Shown here: in pieces, positions 51,578 to 59,091 of the stretch | Layout: the number at the start of each line of letters is the position of its first letter | How positions within the stretch are numbered: position 1 is the stretch's first letter | Source of the DNA: JANLYC01 sp963815445 | Lineage (GTDB): Bacteria > Actinomycetota > Actinomycetes > Propionibacteriales > Nocardioidaceae | NCBI GenBank assembly: GCA_963815445.1 | Contig: CAWFGV010000011.1 | Location: forward strand, 682,001-746,000 | Direction of reading: 5' to 3' | Length of the DNA: 64,000 nt | The notes under the pieces: generated by a model | Seen by the model: the letters and a program-made list of their open reading frames with translations, nothing else | Told to the model about the DNA's origin: nothing | Databases searched by the model: none | Made by a program: the position numbers and the translations under genes

Positions 51578-53008
51578 TCAGACGACCGGCAGCGCCTTCT
51601 GGGACTCCGCGGCCTGGCGGGAGGCCTTGGCGGCCTCCTCCGCCGCCGCCATGACGTCGCCGGCATGCTGTCTCCACCAGTCCTGTCCCGCCTGCGGCAG
51701 GGTGTGGATCGGGTCGAAGTACTCGTAGGTCCGCGTCAGCGCGTCGGGGTCGGTGCTCTCGATCGACGTCCGGTAGTTCTTCGTCCAGTAGGAGATCCCG
51801 TGCGTGCGGTCGTACGACTCGAGCTGGTGTACCCAGCGCTTGCCGACGAACGGGACGTCACAGACGATACGCGGCGTCGCGAAGCCCGGCAGGTACCCCA
51901 TGATCCCGTGCTGGAGCTCCTGCGCCCGGGCGACCGAGACCCGCCAGTGCTCACTGAACGGGATCATGTCGCACATGTAGAAGTAGTACGGCATGATCTG
52001 CGCTCCGTCGAGCAGCGCGAAGCAGAGGTCGAGCAGGGTGTGCGGGTCGTCGTTGACCCCACCCATGAGCACGCCTTGGTTGCGGACGTCGCGGATGCCG
52101 GTGTCGAGCATGGCGCGCGTGGCCTTCGCGACCAGCGGCGTCATGGAGTTGGCGTGGTTGACGTGCGTGTGGATCGCGATCGAGGCGTCCCGCTCCCTGG
52201 CCTTGGTGGCCAGCCGCTCCATGCCGGCGCGTACCTCGTCCTGCAACCAGTGCTGGGGGAGACCCATCAGGGCCTTGGTCGCGAGCCGGATATCGCGGAT
52301 GTTGTCGACGTCGAGGACCTGGTCGACGAAGGCCTCGAGCCGTGCCCAAGGCATGTTGGCCACGTCCCCCCCGGAGACCACGACGTCGCGGACACCGGGG
52401 TTGGCGCGCAGGTAGGCCAGCATCGCGTCGATGCGGTCGGTGGGCTTGAGGTTGAACTTGAGCTTGTCGATGACCGGAGTCGAGTTGCCGACGAGGTCCA
52501 TGCGCGTGCAGTGTCCGCAGTACTGCGGACAGGTCGGCAGCAGCTCGGCCAGCACCTTCGTGGGGTAGCGGTGGGTGAGGCCCTCAGCGACCCACATGTC
52601 GTGCTCGTGCAGGCTGTCGCGGGTCGCATGCGGATGGCTCGGCCAGTCGGTGCGTCGGTCGGAGAACACCGGCAGCATGTAGCGGCGCACGGGATCGGCG
52701 TACAGCTCGTCGGTGGTGGGTTCTGCGTGCGGGACCATCGTGTTCAGCATCTGCGGGGGCACGAGCATCGACATCGTCGCGCGCTCGGCCTGGTCGCGCT
52801 CGAGGTCGTCGTAGAACCGGTCCTCGATGAGATCGCCCATCAGGGCGCGCAGCTGCTTGATGTTCTTGACACAGTGCGCCCGCTGCCACTGCACCGACGC
52901 CCAGTCCTCGGCAGTGACATCGCGCCACCCCGGGAAACGGGTCCAGTCGGGCTCGACCAGCTCCACCCGCGTGTAGGGGTACGGCTGTTGCAGGCCCTGC
53001 TGTGTCAT
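51578..53008 (-). CDS. kamA: Lysine 2,3-aminomutase KamA
   Basis: Radical SAM, PLP-dependent enzyme, 476 aa, turning L-lysine to L-beta-lysine, the first step of this lysine pathway. The [4Fe-4S] cluster motif is CPQYCGHC (Cys160, 164, 167); VVVSGGDVANMP and VNHANSMTPLV are typical. N- and C-terminal parts are longer than in clostridial KamA (~415 aa). ATG 53008 has AGGTGA 3 nt upstream; an earlier ATG at 53116 has no such site and would cross the control region. Divergent from kdd. Confidence 0.93.
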   Translation of the reverse strand: MTQQGLQQPYPYTRVELVEPDWTRFPGWRDVTAEDWASVQWQRAHCVKNIKQLRALMGDLIEDRFYDDLERDQAERATMSMLVPPQMLNTMVPHAEPTTDELYADPVRRYMLPVFSDRRTDWPSHPHATRDSLHEHDMWVAEGLTHRYPTKVLAELLPTCPQYCGHCTRMDLVGNSTPVIDKLKFNLKPTDRIDAMLAYLRANPGVRDVVVSGGDVANMPWARLEAFVDQVLDVDNIRDIRLATKALMGLPQHWLQDEVRAGMERLATKARERDASIAIHTHVNHANSMTPLVAKATRAMLDTGIRDVRNQGVLMGGVNDDPHTLLDLCFALLDGAQIMPYYFYMCDMIPFSEHWRVSVARAQELQHGIMGYLPGFATPRIVCDVPFVGKRWVHQLESYDRTHGISYWTKNYRTSIESTDPDALTRTYEYFDPIHTLPQAGQDWWRQHAGDVMAAAEEAAKASRQAAESQKALPVV

Positions 53009-53061
53009 GGTCACCTCGGATGGGGCGGCCGATCGTCGGCGCCGATGGTTGGCTCGAGTGT

Positions 53062-53100
53062 TTGTGTCGTACGTCTTTCTCGTGCCAGAGTACGGGACAA
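53062..53100. promoter_or_regulatory. Imperfect inverted repeat in kamA-kdd intergenic region
   Basis: TTGTGTCGTAC (53062-53072) and GTACGGGACAA (53090-53100) match at 9 of 11 positions as an inverted repeat with a 17-nt spacer. The second arm overlaps the predicted kamA promoter, as an operator would. Confidence 0.45.
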
Positions 53101-53116
53101 TGTACGGCGTCAGCAA
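53087..53116 (-). promoter_or_regulatory. Predicted promoter of kamA
   Basis: Minus strand TTGCTG (53111-53116) and TACTCT (53087-53092) with an 18-bp spacer; leader of about 70 nt to the ATG at 53008. Confidence 0.4.
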
Positions 53117-53167
53117 CGCCGCGCCGCAAGTCTTACGGTTCAGACGGGACTATGTCCGGAGGTTCTC

Positions 53168-54259
53168 TTGATTCATGACGTCAGCGATCCGACCGGTCTG
53201 GGCCGGGTCCTCGCTCCGCCGGGTGTGCTGCCGCAGGCGGCCGAGCGGCTGGACACCAGCCCCCGGCTGGCGGCCGACGAGATACGCATCGACGTCCACC
53301 GCCTCAACCTGGACGCTGCGTCGTACCGGCAGCTGTTCACCAAGCATGGCGGTGACGGGGACGCGATCCGTGCTGAGGTGCTCGAGATCGTCCGCGACCG
53401 GGGCAAGATGCACAATCCGGTGACCGGATCCGGTGGCATGCTGACGGGGACCGTTGCCGAGGTGGGACCCGCTGCCACGCTCGGCCTGGCGGTCGGCGAC
53501 GAGATCACCACGCTCGTGTCCTTGACGTTGACTCCGCTGGTCATCACCGACGGATTGGCTGCCTGGGACGGGCTGAGTGAGCAGGTCCCGTGCGGGGGCT
53601 ACGCGATCCTGTTCGGGCGCACCATCGCCGCCCGGCTGCCGACCGACCTGCCGACACCGCTCGCGCTGGCCGTGATGGACGTCTGCGGCGCACCTGCGCT
53701 CACCGCGCGCGTGGTGGAGGGGTATGTCGCGCGCGGCGCGGCCCCGACGGTCTGCGTCGTCGGCGGCGCCGGCAAGAGCGGCTCGCTGTCGCTGGCCGCT
53801 GCGGCGCAGGCGGGCGCGGGCAGGACCATCGCCGTCGTACCCGTGCAGGTCGAGGTCGACCTGCTCGCCAACAAGGGCCTGGCCGACGAGATCGCGCTGG
53901 CAGACGCCCGCGATCCGGTCGCTCTCTCATCGGCTGTCATCTCCGCCGGCGGCCCCGCCGACGTCACCGTGGTCTGCGTCGACGTGCCCGGCTGCGAGGG
54001 CGGCGCGATCCTGTGCACGGCACAGGGCGGCACCGTGATCTTCTTCTCGATGGCCACGTCGTTCACGGCCGCAGCGCTCGGCGCCGAGGGCCTGGCGGCG
54101 GACGTCACCATGCTGATCGGCAACGGTTACGTGCCCGGTCACGCCGACTTCGCGGTCGACCTGGTCAGGAAGCACGCCGGCGTCCGCGCCCTGTTCGAGT
54201 CCCGCCTCGACGGCGAGACAACAGGCCCCGGGTCAGCGACCCCGACCATCGCAGGATGA
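53168..54259 (+). CDS. kdd: L-erythro-3,5-diaminohexanoate dehydrogenase
   Basis: 363 aa, NAD-dependent oxidation and deamination of 3,5-diaminohexanoate to 3-keto-5-aminohexanoate. Text shared with the clostridial enzyme: GRVLAPPGVLPQAAERLD, DAASYRQL...IVRDRGKMHNPVTGSGGML, and a Rossmann motif VCVVGGAGKSGSLS. TTG 53168 is the only start that fits, with GGAGG 6 nt upstream. A long open frame upstream (from 51665) is a shadow of kamA. First gene of the plus-strand cluster. Confidence 0.9.
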   Translation: MIHDVSDPTGLGRVLAPPGVLPQAAERLDTSPRLAADEIRIDVHRLNLDAASYRQLFTKHGGDGDAIRAEVLEIVRDRGKMHNPVTGSGGMLTGTVAEVGPAATLGLAVGDEITTLVSLTLTPLVITDGLAAWDGLSEQVPCGGYAILFGRTIAARLPTDLPTPLALAVMDVCGAPALTARVVEGYVARGAAPTVCVVGGAGKSGSLSLAAAAQAGAGRTIAVVPVQVEVDLLANKGLADEIALADARDPVALSSAVISAGGPADVTVVCVDVPGCEGGAILCTAQGGTVIFFSMATSFTAAALGAEGLAADVTMLIGNGYVPGHADFAVDLVRKHAGVRALFESRLDGETTGPGSATPTIAG

Positions 54260-54266
54260 TGTGCGC

Positions 54267-55838
54267 ATGACGTCCTCCCCACCCCCGCGCCGGGTGCTGC
54301 TCCGCGGGGGCCGTGTCTACACACCGCACACGCCGACAGCTGCGGCCATGTTCACCGTGGACGGGACAGTTGCCTGGATCGGGGACGCCGCCGGTGCGTC
54401 GACGTACGCCGATACTGCCGACCGGGTCATCGAGCTCGACGGTGCGCTGGTCACCCCCGGCTTCGTGGATGCGCACGTGCATCTGGCCCAGACCGGGTTC
54501 GCGCTGCAGTCTCTCGACCTGGGCCGCGCGACCTCGCTCGAGGGCGCGCTCGACCTGCTCGCAGCATTCGCGCGTGGCCACGACGCGGCCGTGCTCTTCG
54601 CCTTCGGCTGGGACGAGACGCTCTGGCCCGAGCAGCGACCGATCACCGGCGCCGAGCTCGACCGCGCCGTCGGCGCGCGGGTCGCGTACGTCGCCCGGGT
54701 CGACTCGCACTCGGCCGTCGTGTCCGGCGCGCTGCTCGACCTCGACCCGTCCATCACCGGGCTCGACGGCTGGCGAGGCGAGGGCTTCGTCGCCCGGGAC
54801 GCCCACCACGCAGCACGGGCGGTCACGCACGGGCTCCGGAGCCCGGCCGACCGAGAGCGCGCTCTGCGCGCAGCACTGGCTCACGCCGCCTGCCAGGGCA
54901 TCACCTCGGTGCATGAGCTCAACGCACCGCACATCGCACCGTTCTCCGACTTCGCGACGCTGCGCGCCATCGTCTCGACGACTCCGTCCCCCGAGGTCGT
55001 CCCCTACTGGGGAGCCCTTCTCGGCGGTTCGGTCGAGGACGCGGCTGCCGAGGGCCTGCGGGGCTTTGCCGGGGATCTCTGCGTCGACGGCGCCGTCGGC
55101 TCGCACACGGCCTGCATGCGCGGCCGGTACGCCGACGCCGACACCTTCGGCCACCTCTACCTGGACCGGGACCAGATCGCCGAGCACGTCGTCTACTGCA
55201 GCGAGCGCCGACTGCAGGGCGGCTTCCATGTCATCGGCGACCGAGCGATGGCTGAGGTCGTCGCGGGCTTCGAGCAGGCCGCCGACAAGGTCGGTGTCGA
55301 GGCCGTCGTCGCTGCGCGGCACCGGCTCGAGCACGTCGAGATGCCGAGCCCCGAGGACGTCGCGACGCTCGCCCGGTTCGGCGTCGTCGCCAGCGTGCAG
55401 CCCGCGTTCGACGCAGCCTGGGGCGACGCCGACGAGCTCTACGAACGTCGGCTGGGCGCCGCTCGGGCCGTGCCGATGAATCCGTTCGGCAGCATGCAGC
55501 GGGCCGGTGTCGTCCTGGCGTTCGGCTCCGACAGCCCGATCACACCGTTGGACCCCTGGGCGGGCGTTCGGGCTGCGACGTACCACCACGACGAGGGTCA
55601 GCGGCTGCCCCTGACGTCCGCGTTCAGTGCCCACACCCGCGGGGGACACCAGGCTCGTGGCGATGACGACGCGGGCGTCCTGGTACCTGGGGCGCGAGCG
55701 TCGTACGCCGTCTGGGACGTCGGCCCGGGCTACGGCGAGGGTGCGCTTCCCGACCTCCATCCGGGCGAGCCGCTGCCGACCTGCGTCCGGACCGTCGTCG
55801 CCGGTGCCACCGTCTACTCCACAGAGGACTCCGCATGA
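54267..55838 (+). CDS. Amidohydrolase family protein (YtcJ-like)
   Basis: 523 aa, metal-dependent hydrolase of the amidohydrolase superfamily: LVTPGFVDAHVHLAQTG (HxH metal ligands), a middle HEL/HVIGDRA segment with further His, HRLEHVEMPSPEDV and FGSDSPITPLDPW (metal Asp). Its natural substrate is unknown. It is placed between kdd and kamD with 7-bp and 4-bp (ATGA) junctions, so it is part of the lysine cluster, perhaps releasing lysine or an intermediate from an amide. ATG 54267 preferred to GTG 54261. Confidence 0.85.
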   Translation: MTSSPPPRRVLLRGGRVYTPHTPTAAAMFTVDGTVAWIGDAAGASTYADTADRVIELDGALVTPGFVDAHVHLAQTGFALQSLDLGRATSLEGALDLLAAFARGHDAAVLFAFGWDETLWPEQRPITGAELDRAVGARVAYVARVDSHSAVVSGALLDLDPSITGLDGWRGEGFVARDAHHAARAVTHGLRSPADRERALRAALAHAACQGITSVHELNAPHIAPFSDFATLRAIVSTTPSPEVVPYWGALLGGSVEDAAAEGLRGFAGDLCVDGAVGSHTACMRGRYADADTFGHLYLDRDQIAEHVVYCSERRLQGGFHVIGDRAMAEVVAGFEQAADKVGVEAVVAARHRLEHVEMPSPEDVATLARFGVVASVQPAFDAAWGDADELYERRLGAARAVPMNPFGSMQRAGVVLAFGSDSPITPLDPWAGVRAATYHHDEGQRLPLTSAFSAHTRGGHQARGDDDAGVLVPGARASYAVWDVGPGYGEGALPDLHPGEPLPTCVRTVVAGATVYSTEDSA

Positions 55839-57469
55839 CCCCCCGTTCCAGTGCCTCCCGTTCCAGTGCCCCCAGTTCCAGTGCCCCCCGTTCCAGTGCC
55901 CCCAGTCGAGTTCGGCCCCACCTCGACCTCGACCCGCGTCTGGTGAAGACGGCACGCAGCCTGGCCAAGAAGGCCGGGCGGCCCATCGTTCGGCTGGCCC
56001 ACCGGCACACGACCGTGTCGGTCGAGCGCGCGACGTTGCGGCTGGCCGGACTTGCCGGTGCGGACCCGGACGGCACCCCGTGGGTGAACCGGCTCGTCGA
56101 CGCGGTACGTGCCGACGTCGGGCTCGAGCACGGGGTCGCGCTGCCGGTCTGGGACGCGCTCGCACGTGAGGACAGTGACCTGCTGGCGCTCGCTCAGCGG
56201 GCCGCCGCCGGCGATGTGCGGTTCCGGATCCCCGAGGGTCGCGACGCGGGCAGGGCCACGACCGCCTCGCGCAGACAGGTCGGGGCCGGTCTCCGGCGCA
56301 TCGACCGCCGCCGCGCCGAGCGGGAGCGGCTCATCAAGCGGTGGGGCGATCCCGAACGAAAGCCGTGGATCTACCTGATCGTGGCGACCGGCGACATCTA
56401 CGAGGACATGCCGCAGGCACAGAACGCCGCCCGCGAGGGTGCAGACATCATCGCTGTCATCCGCTCCACCGGTCAGTCGCTGCTCGACTACGTGCCTGAG
56501 GGCGCGACCCGCGAGGGCTTCGCGGGCACGTACGCCACCCAGGAGAACTTCCGCCTGATGCGGGCTGCGCTCGACGACACCAGCAAAGAGCTCGGCCGGT
56601 ACGTGCGGCTGACCAACTACGCCTCCGGCCTCTGCATGCCGGAGATCGCGACGCTGGCGGGCCTCGAGAGGCTCGACATGATGCTCAACGACTCGATGTA
56701 CGGGATCCTCTTCCGCGACATCAACCCGATCCGCACCTTCGTCGACCAGCGGTTCAGTCGCCAGGTCCATGCGCGGGCGGGCATCATCATCAACACCGGC
56801 GAGGACAACTACCTCACCACGGCCGACGCGGTCGAGGCTGCCCATACGGTCACGGTCAGCCAGCTCCTCAACGAGTACTTCGCCAAGGAGGCCGGGCTGG
56901 CGGACTGGCAGCTCGGCCTCGGGCACGCGTTCGAGATCGACCCCGCTGTCCCGGACAGCTTCCGGCTCGAGCTCGCGCACGCCCTGCTGGCCCGCACGCT
57001 GTTCCCCAAGGCGCCGCTGAAGTGGATGCCGCCCACCAGGCACATGACCGGGGACGTCTTCCGCGGTTATCTGCTCGACGGGTTCTTCAACCTCGCCGGC
57101 GCGATGACCGATCAGGACATCCTGCTGGTCGGGATGATGACCGAAGCCGTCGTCACGCCCTGGCTCTCCGACCGAGACCTGGCGGTGCAGAACGTCAAGT
57201 ACGTCGTCAACGCGGCCGGTCGCCTCGCCGAGGACTTCGCCCCCAGGCCGGGCGGCTTCATCGCCTCCCGGGCCAACCAGGTGCTCGGTGAGTCCCTCGA
57301 CCTGCTGGAACAAATTCTCGACCACGACCACGGGCTGCTCGACGCGATCGCCGACGGCACCTTCGGCCTCATGAAGCGGCCGGCCGACGCCGGCAAGGGT
57401 CTCGAGGGCGTCGCCGCCAAGGCTCGTGACTACTACAACCCCGCGACCGCCCTCCTGGAGGAGTCATGA
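55835..57469 (+). CDS. kamD: Lysine 5,6-aminomutase alpha subunit KamD
   Basis: 544 aa, adenosylcobalamin/PLP-dependent radical enzyme large subunit, acting on beta-lysine (or D-lysine). TIM-barrel text: KPWIYLIVATGDIYEDMPQA, IAVIRSTGQSLLDYVPEG, YVRLTNYASGLCMPEIATLA, NDSMYGILFRDINPIRTFVD, TGEDNYLTTADAV. Residues 3-22 are four five-residue repeats rich in Ser/Ala encoded by a 15-bp minisatellite; the family start is DPRLVKTARSLAKKAGRP at about residue 31. Overlaps the amidohydrolase and kamE by 4 bp each. Confidence 0.92.
   Translation: MTPRSSASRSSAPSSSAPRSSAPSRVRPHLDLDPRLVKTARSLAKKAGRPIVRLAHRHTTVSVERATLRLAGLAGADPDGTPWVNRLVDAVRADVGLEHGVALPVWDALAREDSDLLALAQRAAAGDVRFRIPEGRDAGRATTASRRQVGAGLRRIDRRRAERERLIKRWGDPERKPWIYLIVATGDIYEDMPQAQNAAREGADIIAVIRSTGQSLLDYVPEGATREGFAGTYATQENFRLMRAALDDTSKELGRYVRLTNYASGLCMPEIATLAGLERLDMMLNDSMYGILFRDINPIRTFVDQRFSRQVHARAGIIINTGEDNYLTTADAVEAAHTVTVSQLLNEYFAKEAGLADWQLGLGHAFEIDPAVPDSFRLELAHALLARTLFPKAPLKWMPPTRHMTGDVFRGYLLDGFFNLAGAMTDQDILLVGMMTEAVVTPWLSDRDLAVQNVKYVVNAAGRLAEDFAPRPGGFIASRANQVLGESLDLLEQILDHDHGLLDAIADGTFGLMKRPADAGKGLEGVAAKARDYYNPATALLEES
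55842..55901 (+). repeat. Four 15-bp repeats within kamD 5' end
   Basis: CCCGTTCCAGTGCCN-type units at 55842, 55857, 55872 and 55887, in frame, encoding PRSSA, SRSSA, PSSSA, PRSSA. One or two base changes between units. Confidence 0.95.
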
Positions 57470-58245
57470 GCAAGCAGCAGCCCGCGCCCTCGATCCTGCG
57501 TCCGTACGGCGACACGACCGGTGACGGCATGGTGCAGGTCTCGTTCACCCTGCCGATGGCGCACGACAAGCGTGCCGAAGGCGCCGCCACGCAGCTCGCT
57601 CACAAGATGGGGATCGACCCCGCCCTGGTGGCACATGCCAAGGCGATGGGTCCCGACTACACGTTCTTCGTGGTGTACGGGCGGTGCAACCACCTCATCG
57701 ACACCAGCCTCGTCGAGGTCATCGAGCGCGACTACCCGCTGCTGACCCCCAAGGAGGTGAACGCAGCGGTCAAGAAGGCCCTGCGCCGCCGGCTGGTCGT
57801 CGTAGGGGGCTGTATCGGGACGGACGCCCACACCGTCGGCATCGATGCCATCCTCAACATCAAGGGTTTTGCCGGAGAGAAGGGCCTGGAGTACTACCGG
57901 GAGCTCAAGGTGGTCAACCTCGGCGCCCAGGTGTCCGTACCCGAGCTGGTCGACCGGGCCCATGCGGAGAAGGCCGACGCAGTGCTGGTCTCGCAGGTGG
58001 TGACCCAGCGGGACGCCCACATCCTCAACACCAAGGAGATGTCCGCCGCCTTCCGGGAGGCCTACCCGGCTGCCCGACGACCGGTCCTGCTGGTCGGCGG
58101 ACCTCGTTTCGAGGAGAAGCAGGCGGTGGATCTGGGCGTCGACAAGGTGTTCGGCCGCGGAACCACACCCGGGGAGGTCGCCAGCTATCTCGTCCACCGA
58201 GTCGCCGGCGCCGAGACCCCGACCCGCCAGCAGGCGTCCGCATGA
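57466..58245 (+). CDS. kamE: Lysine 5,6-aminomutase beta subunit KamE
   Basis: 259 aa, small subunit with cobalamin and PLP sites. Base-off B12 motif GTDAHTVG (Asp120, His122 as cobalt ligand, Gly125) and, eight residues on, NIKGFAGEKG, whose Lys133 is the likely PLP-binding lysine. The C-terminal Rossmann part (LLVGGPRFEEKQAVDLGVDKVFGRG) matches the family. ATGA overlap with kamD and kal: coupled translation. Confidence 0.93.
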   Translation: MSKQQPAPSILRPYGDTTGDGMVQVSFTLPMAHDKRAEGAATQLAHKMGIDPALVAHAKAMGPDYTFFVVYGRCNHLIDTSLVEVIERDYPLLTPKEVNAAVKKALRRRLVVVGGCIGTDAHTVGIDAILNIKGFAGEKGLEYYRELKVVNLGAQVSVPELVDRAHAEKADAVLVSQVVTQRDAHILNTKEMSAAFREAYPAARRPVLLVGGPRFEEKQAVDLGVDKVFGRGTTPGEVASYLVHRVAGAETPTRQQASA

Positions 58246-58655
58246 GCGAGTCGCGGGCCGTCCCGGACCCCCGGACCGGTCTGACCGTGACGCACCGCAG
58301 GTACGTCCCCTACTCACACGCCCACTACGCCGGCAACCTGGTCGACGGCGCCTACAGCCTCGGCCTCTTCGGCGACGTGGCGACCGAGGTCTGCATCCGG
58401 ACCGATGGTGACGAGGGCCTGTTCGCGTCGTACTCCGACGTGCAGTTCCACGCAGCGGTGCGAGCCGGAGACGTGCTCGAGGTCGAGGCCGTCGTCACCC
58501 GCGTCGGCAGCCGATCGCGAACGATCGCGTTCACCGTCCGGGTGATCTGCCGGGGGCGACCGGACGTGAGGGAGTCGGCCGCGGAGGTGCTGGTCGAGCC
58601 GATCATCGCCACGACCGCGACCGGAACTGTGGTCGTGCCGGCGCAGGACTCATGA
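58242..58655 (+). CDS. kal: 3-aminobutyryl-CoA ammonia-lyase Kal (hotdog fold)
   Basis: 137 aa, hotdog-fold enzyme. YVPYSHAHYAGNLVDGAYSLGL, GDVATEVCIRTDGDEGLFASY, VQFHAAVRAGDVLEVEAVVTR closely follow clostridial Kal, which eliminates ammonia from 3-aminobutyryl-CoA to give crotonoyl-CoA. A plain thioesterase is the alternative, but the cluster and the AHYxGNLVDGA text favour Kal. Last gene of the cluster; a 9-bp hairpin follows at 58696. Confidence 0.85.
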   Translation: MSESRAVPDPRTGLTVTHRRYVPYSHAHYAGNLVDGAYSLGLFGDVATEVCIRTDGDEGLFASYSDVQFHAAVRAGDVLEVEAVVTRVGSRSRTIAFTVRVICRGRPDVRESAAEVLVEPIIATTATGTVVVPAQDS

Positions 58656-58695
58656 CCACGTGGTCACTCTCTGAGATCGCTCGATCACACGATTG

Positions 58696-58719
58696 CGGCG
58701 TGTCCGGATCGACACGCCG
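58696..58719 (+). terminator. Stem-loop downstream of kal
   Basis: CGGCGTGTC/GACACGCCG, perfect 9-bp stem with CGGATC loop, 40 nt after the kal stop. No T-run follows, so termination is only possible, not clear. The rest of 58656-59091 (436 bp) holds no gene I can support; it is somewhat AT-richer than its surroundings. Confidence 0.5.
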
Positions 58720-59078
58720 TCGCCAGTCAAACCAGCAGGGAAATTCTCAGCGAAAACACAGTCCGTCTGACCTGCCCGTTTGACCAAAGTCGCAGGTCAC
58801 GGAGCAGTTGACACCATCCCCGGAGGTTGGCAGAGTCTCCGCCGTGCACTGAGCAGGCCGCCGAAGGCGTCAGCACCCGGGGTGTCGCGCAACCTGGTTT
58901 TCGATCCAAACTCAGCAGCGGCGCGGCAGTCGGGGAGCGATCCGCCATCGACGGAGTGGACCCGGAATGAGCTCGATCGCCAGTAGACAACGGTCGTGTT
59001 GCTTCACATCCAGTGGAGGCACGTTCGGTCCGAAGGAGGTCGAGCTCTTACCGTGTCCGGATCTTGATTTTGAGCAGG

Positions 59079-59084
59079 TAGTCT
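59079..59084 (+). promoter_or_regulatory. -10 element, leaderless promoter of lnt
   Basis: TAGTCT, 7 nt before the GTG at 59092. Confidence 0.5.
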
Positions 59085-59091
59085 CGTCCGC

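Noticed and set aside
51665..53167. Large N-terminal extension of kdd
   Set aside because: Antisense to kamA; kdd has a ribosome-binding site and TTG start at 53168.
58780..58986. 68-aa ORF in the kal-lnt gap
   Set aside because: No ribosome-binding site, no leaderless -10, no protein-like features.
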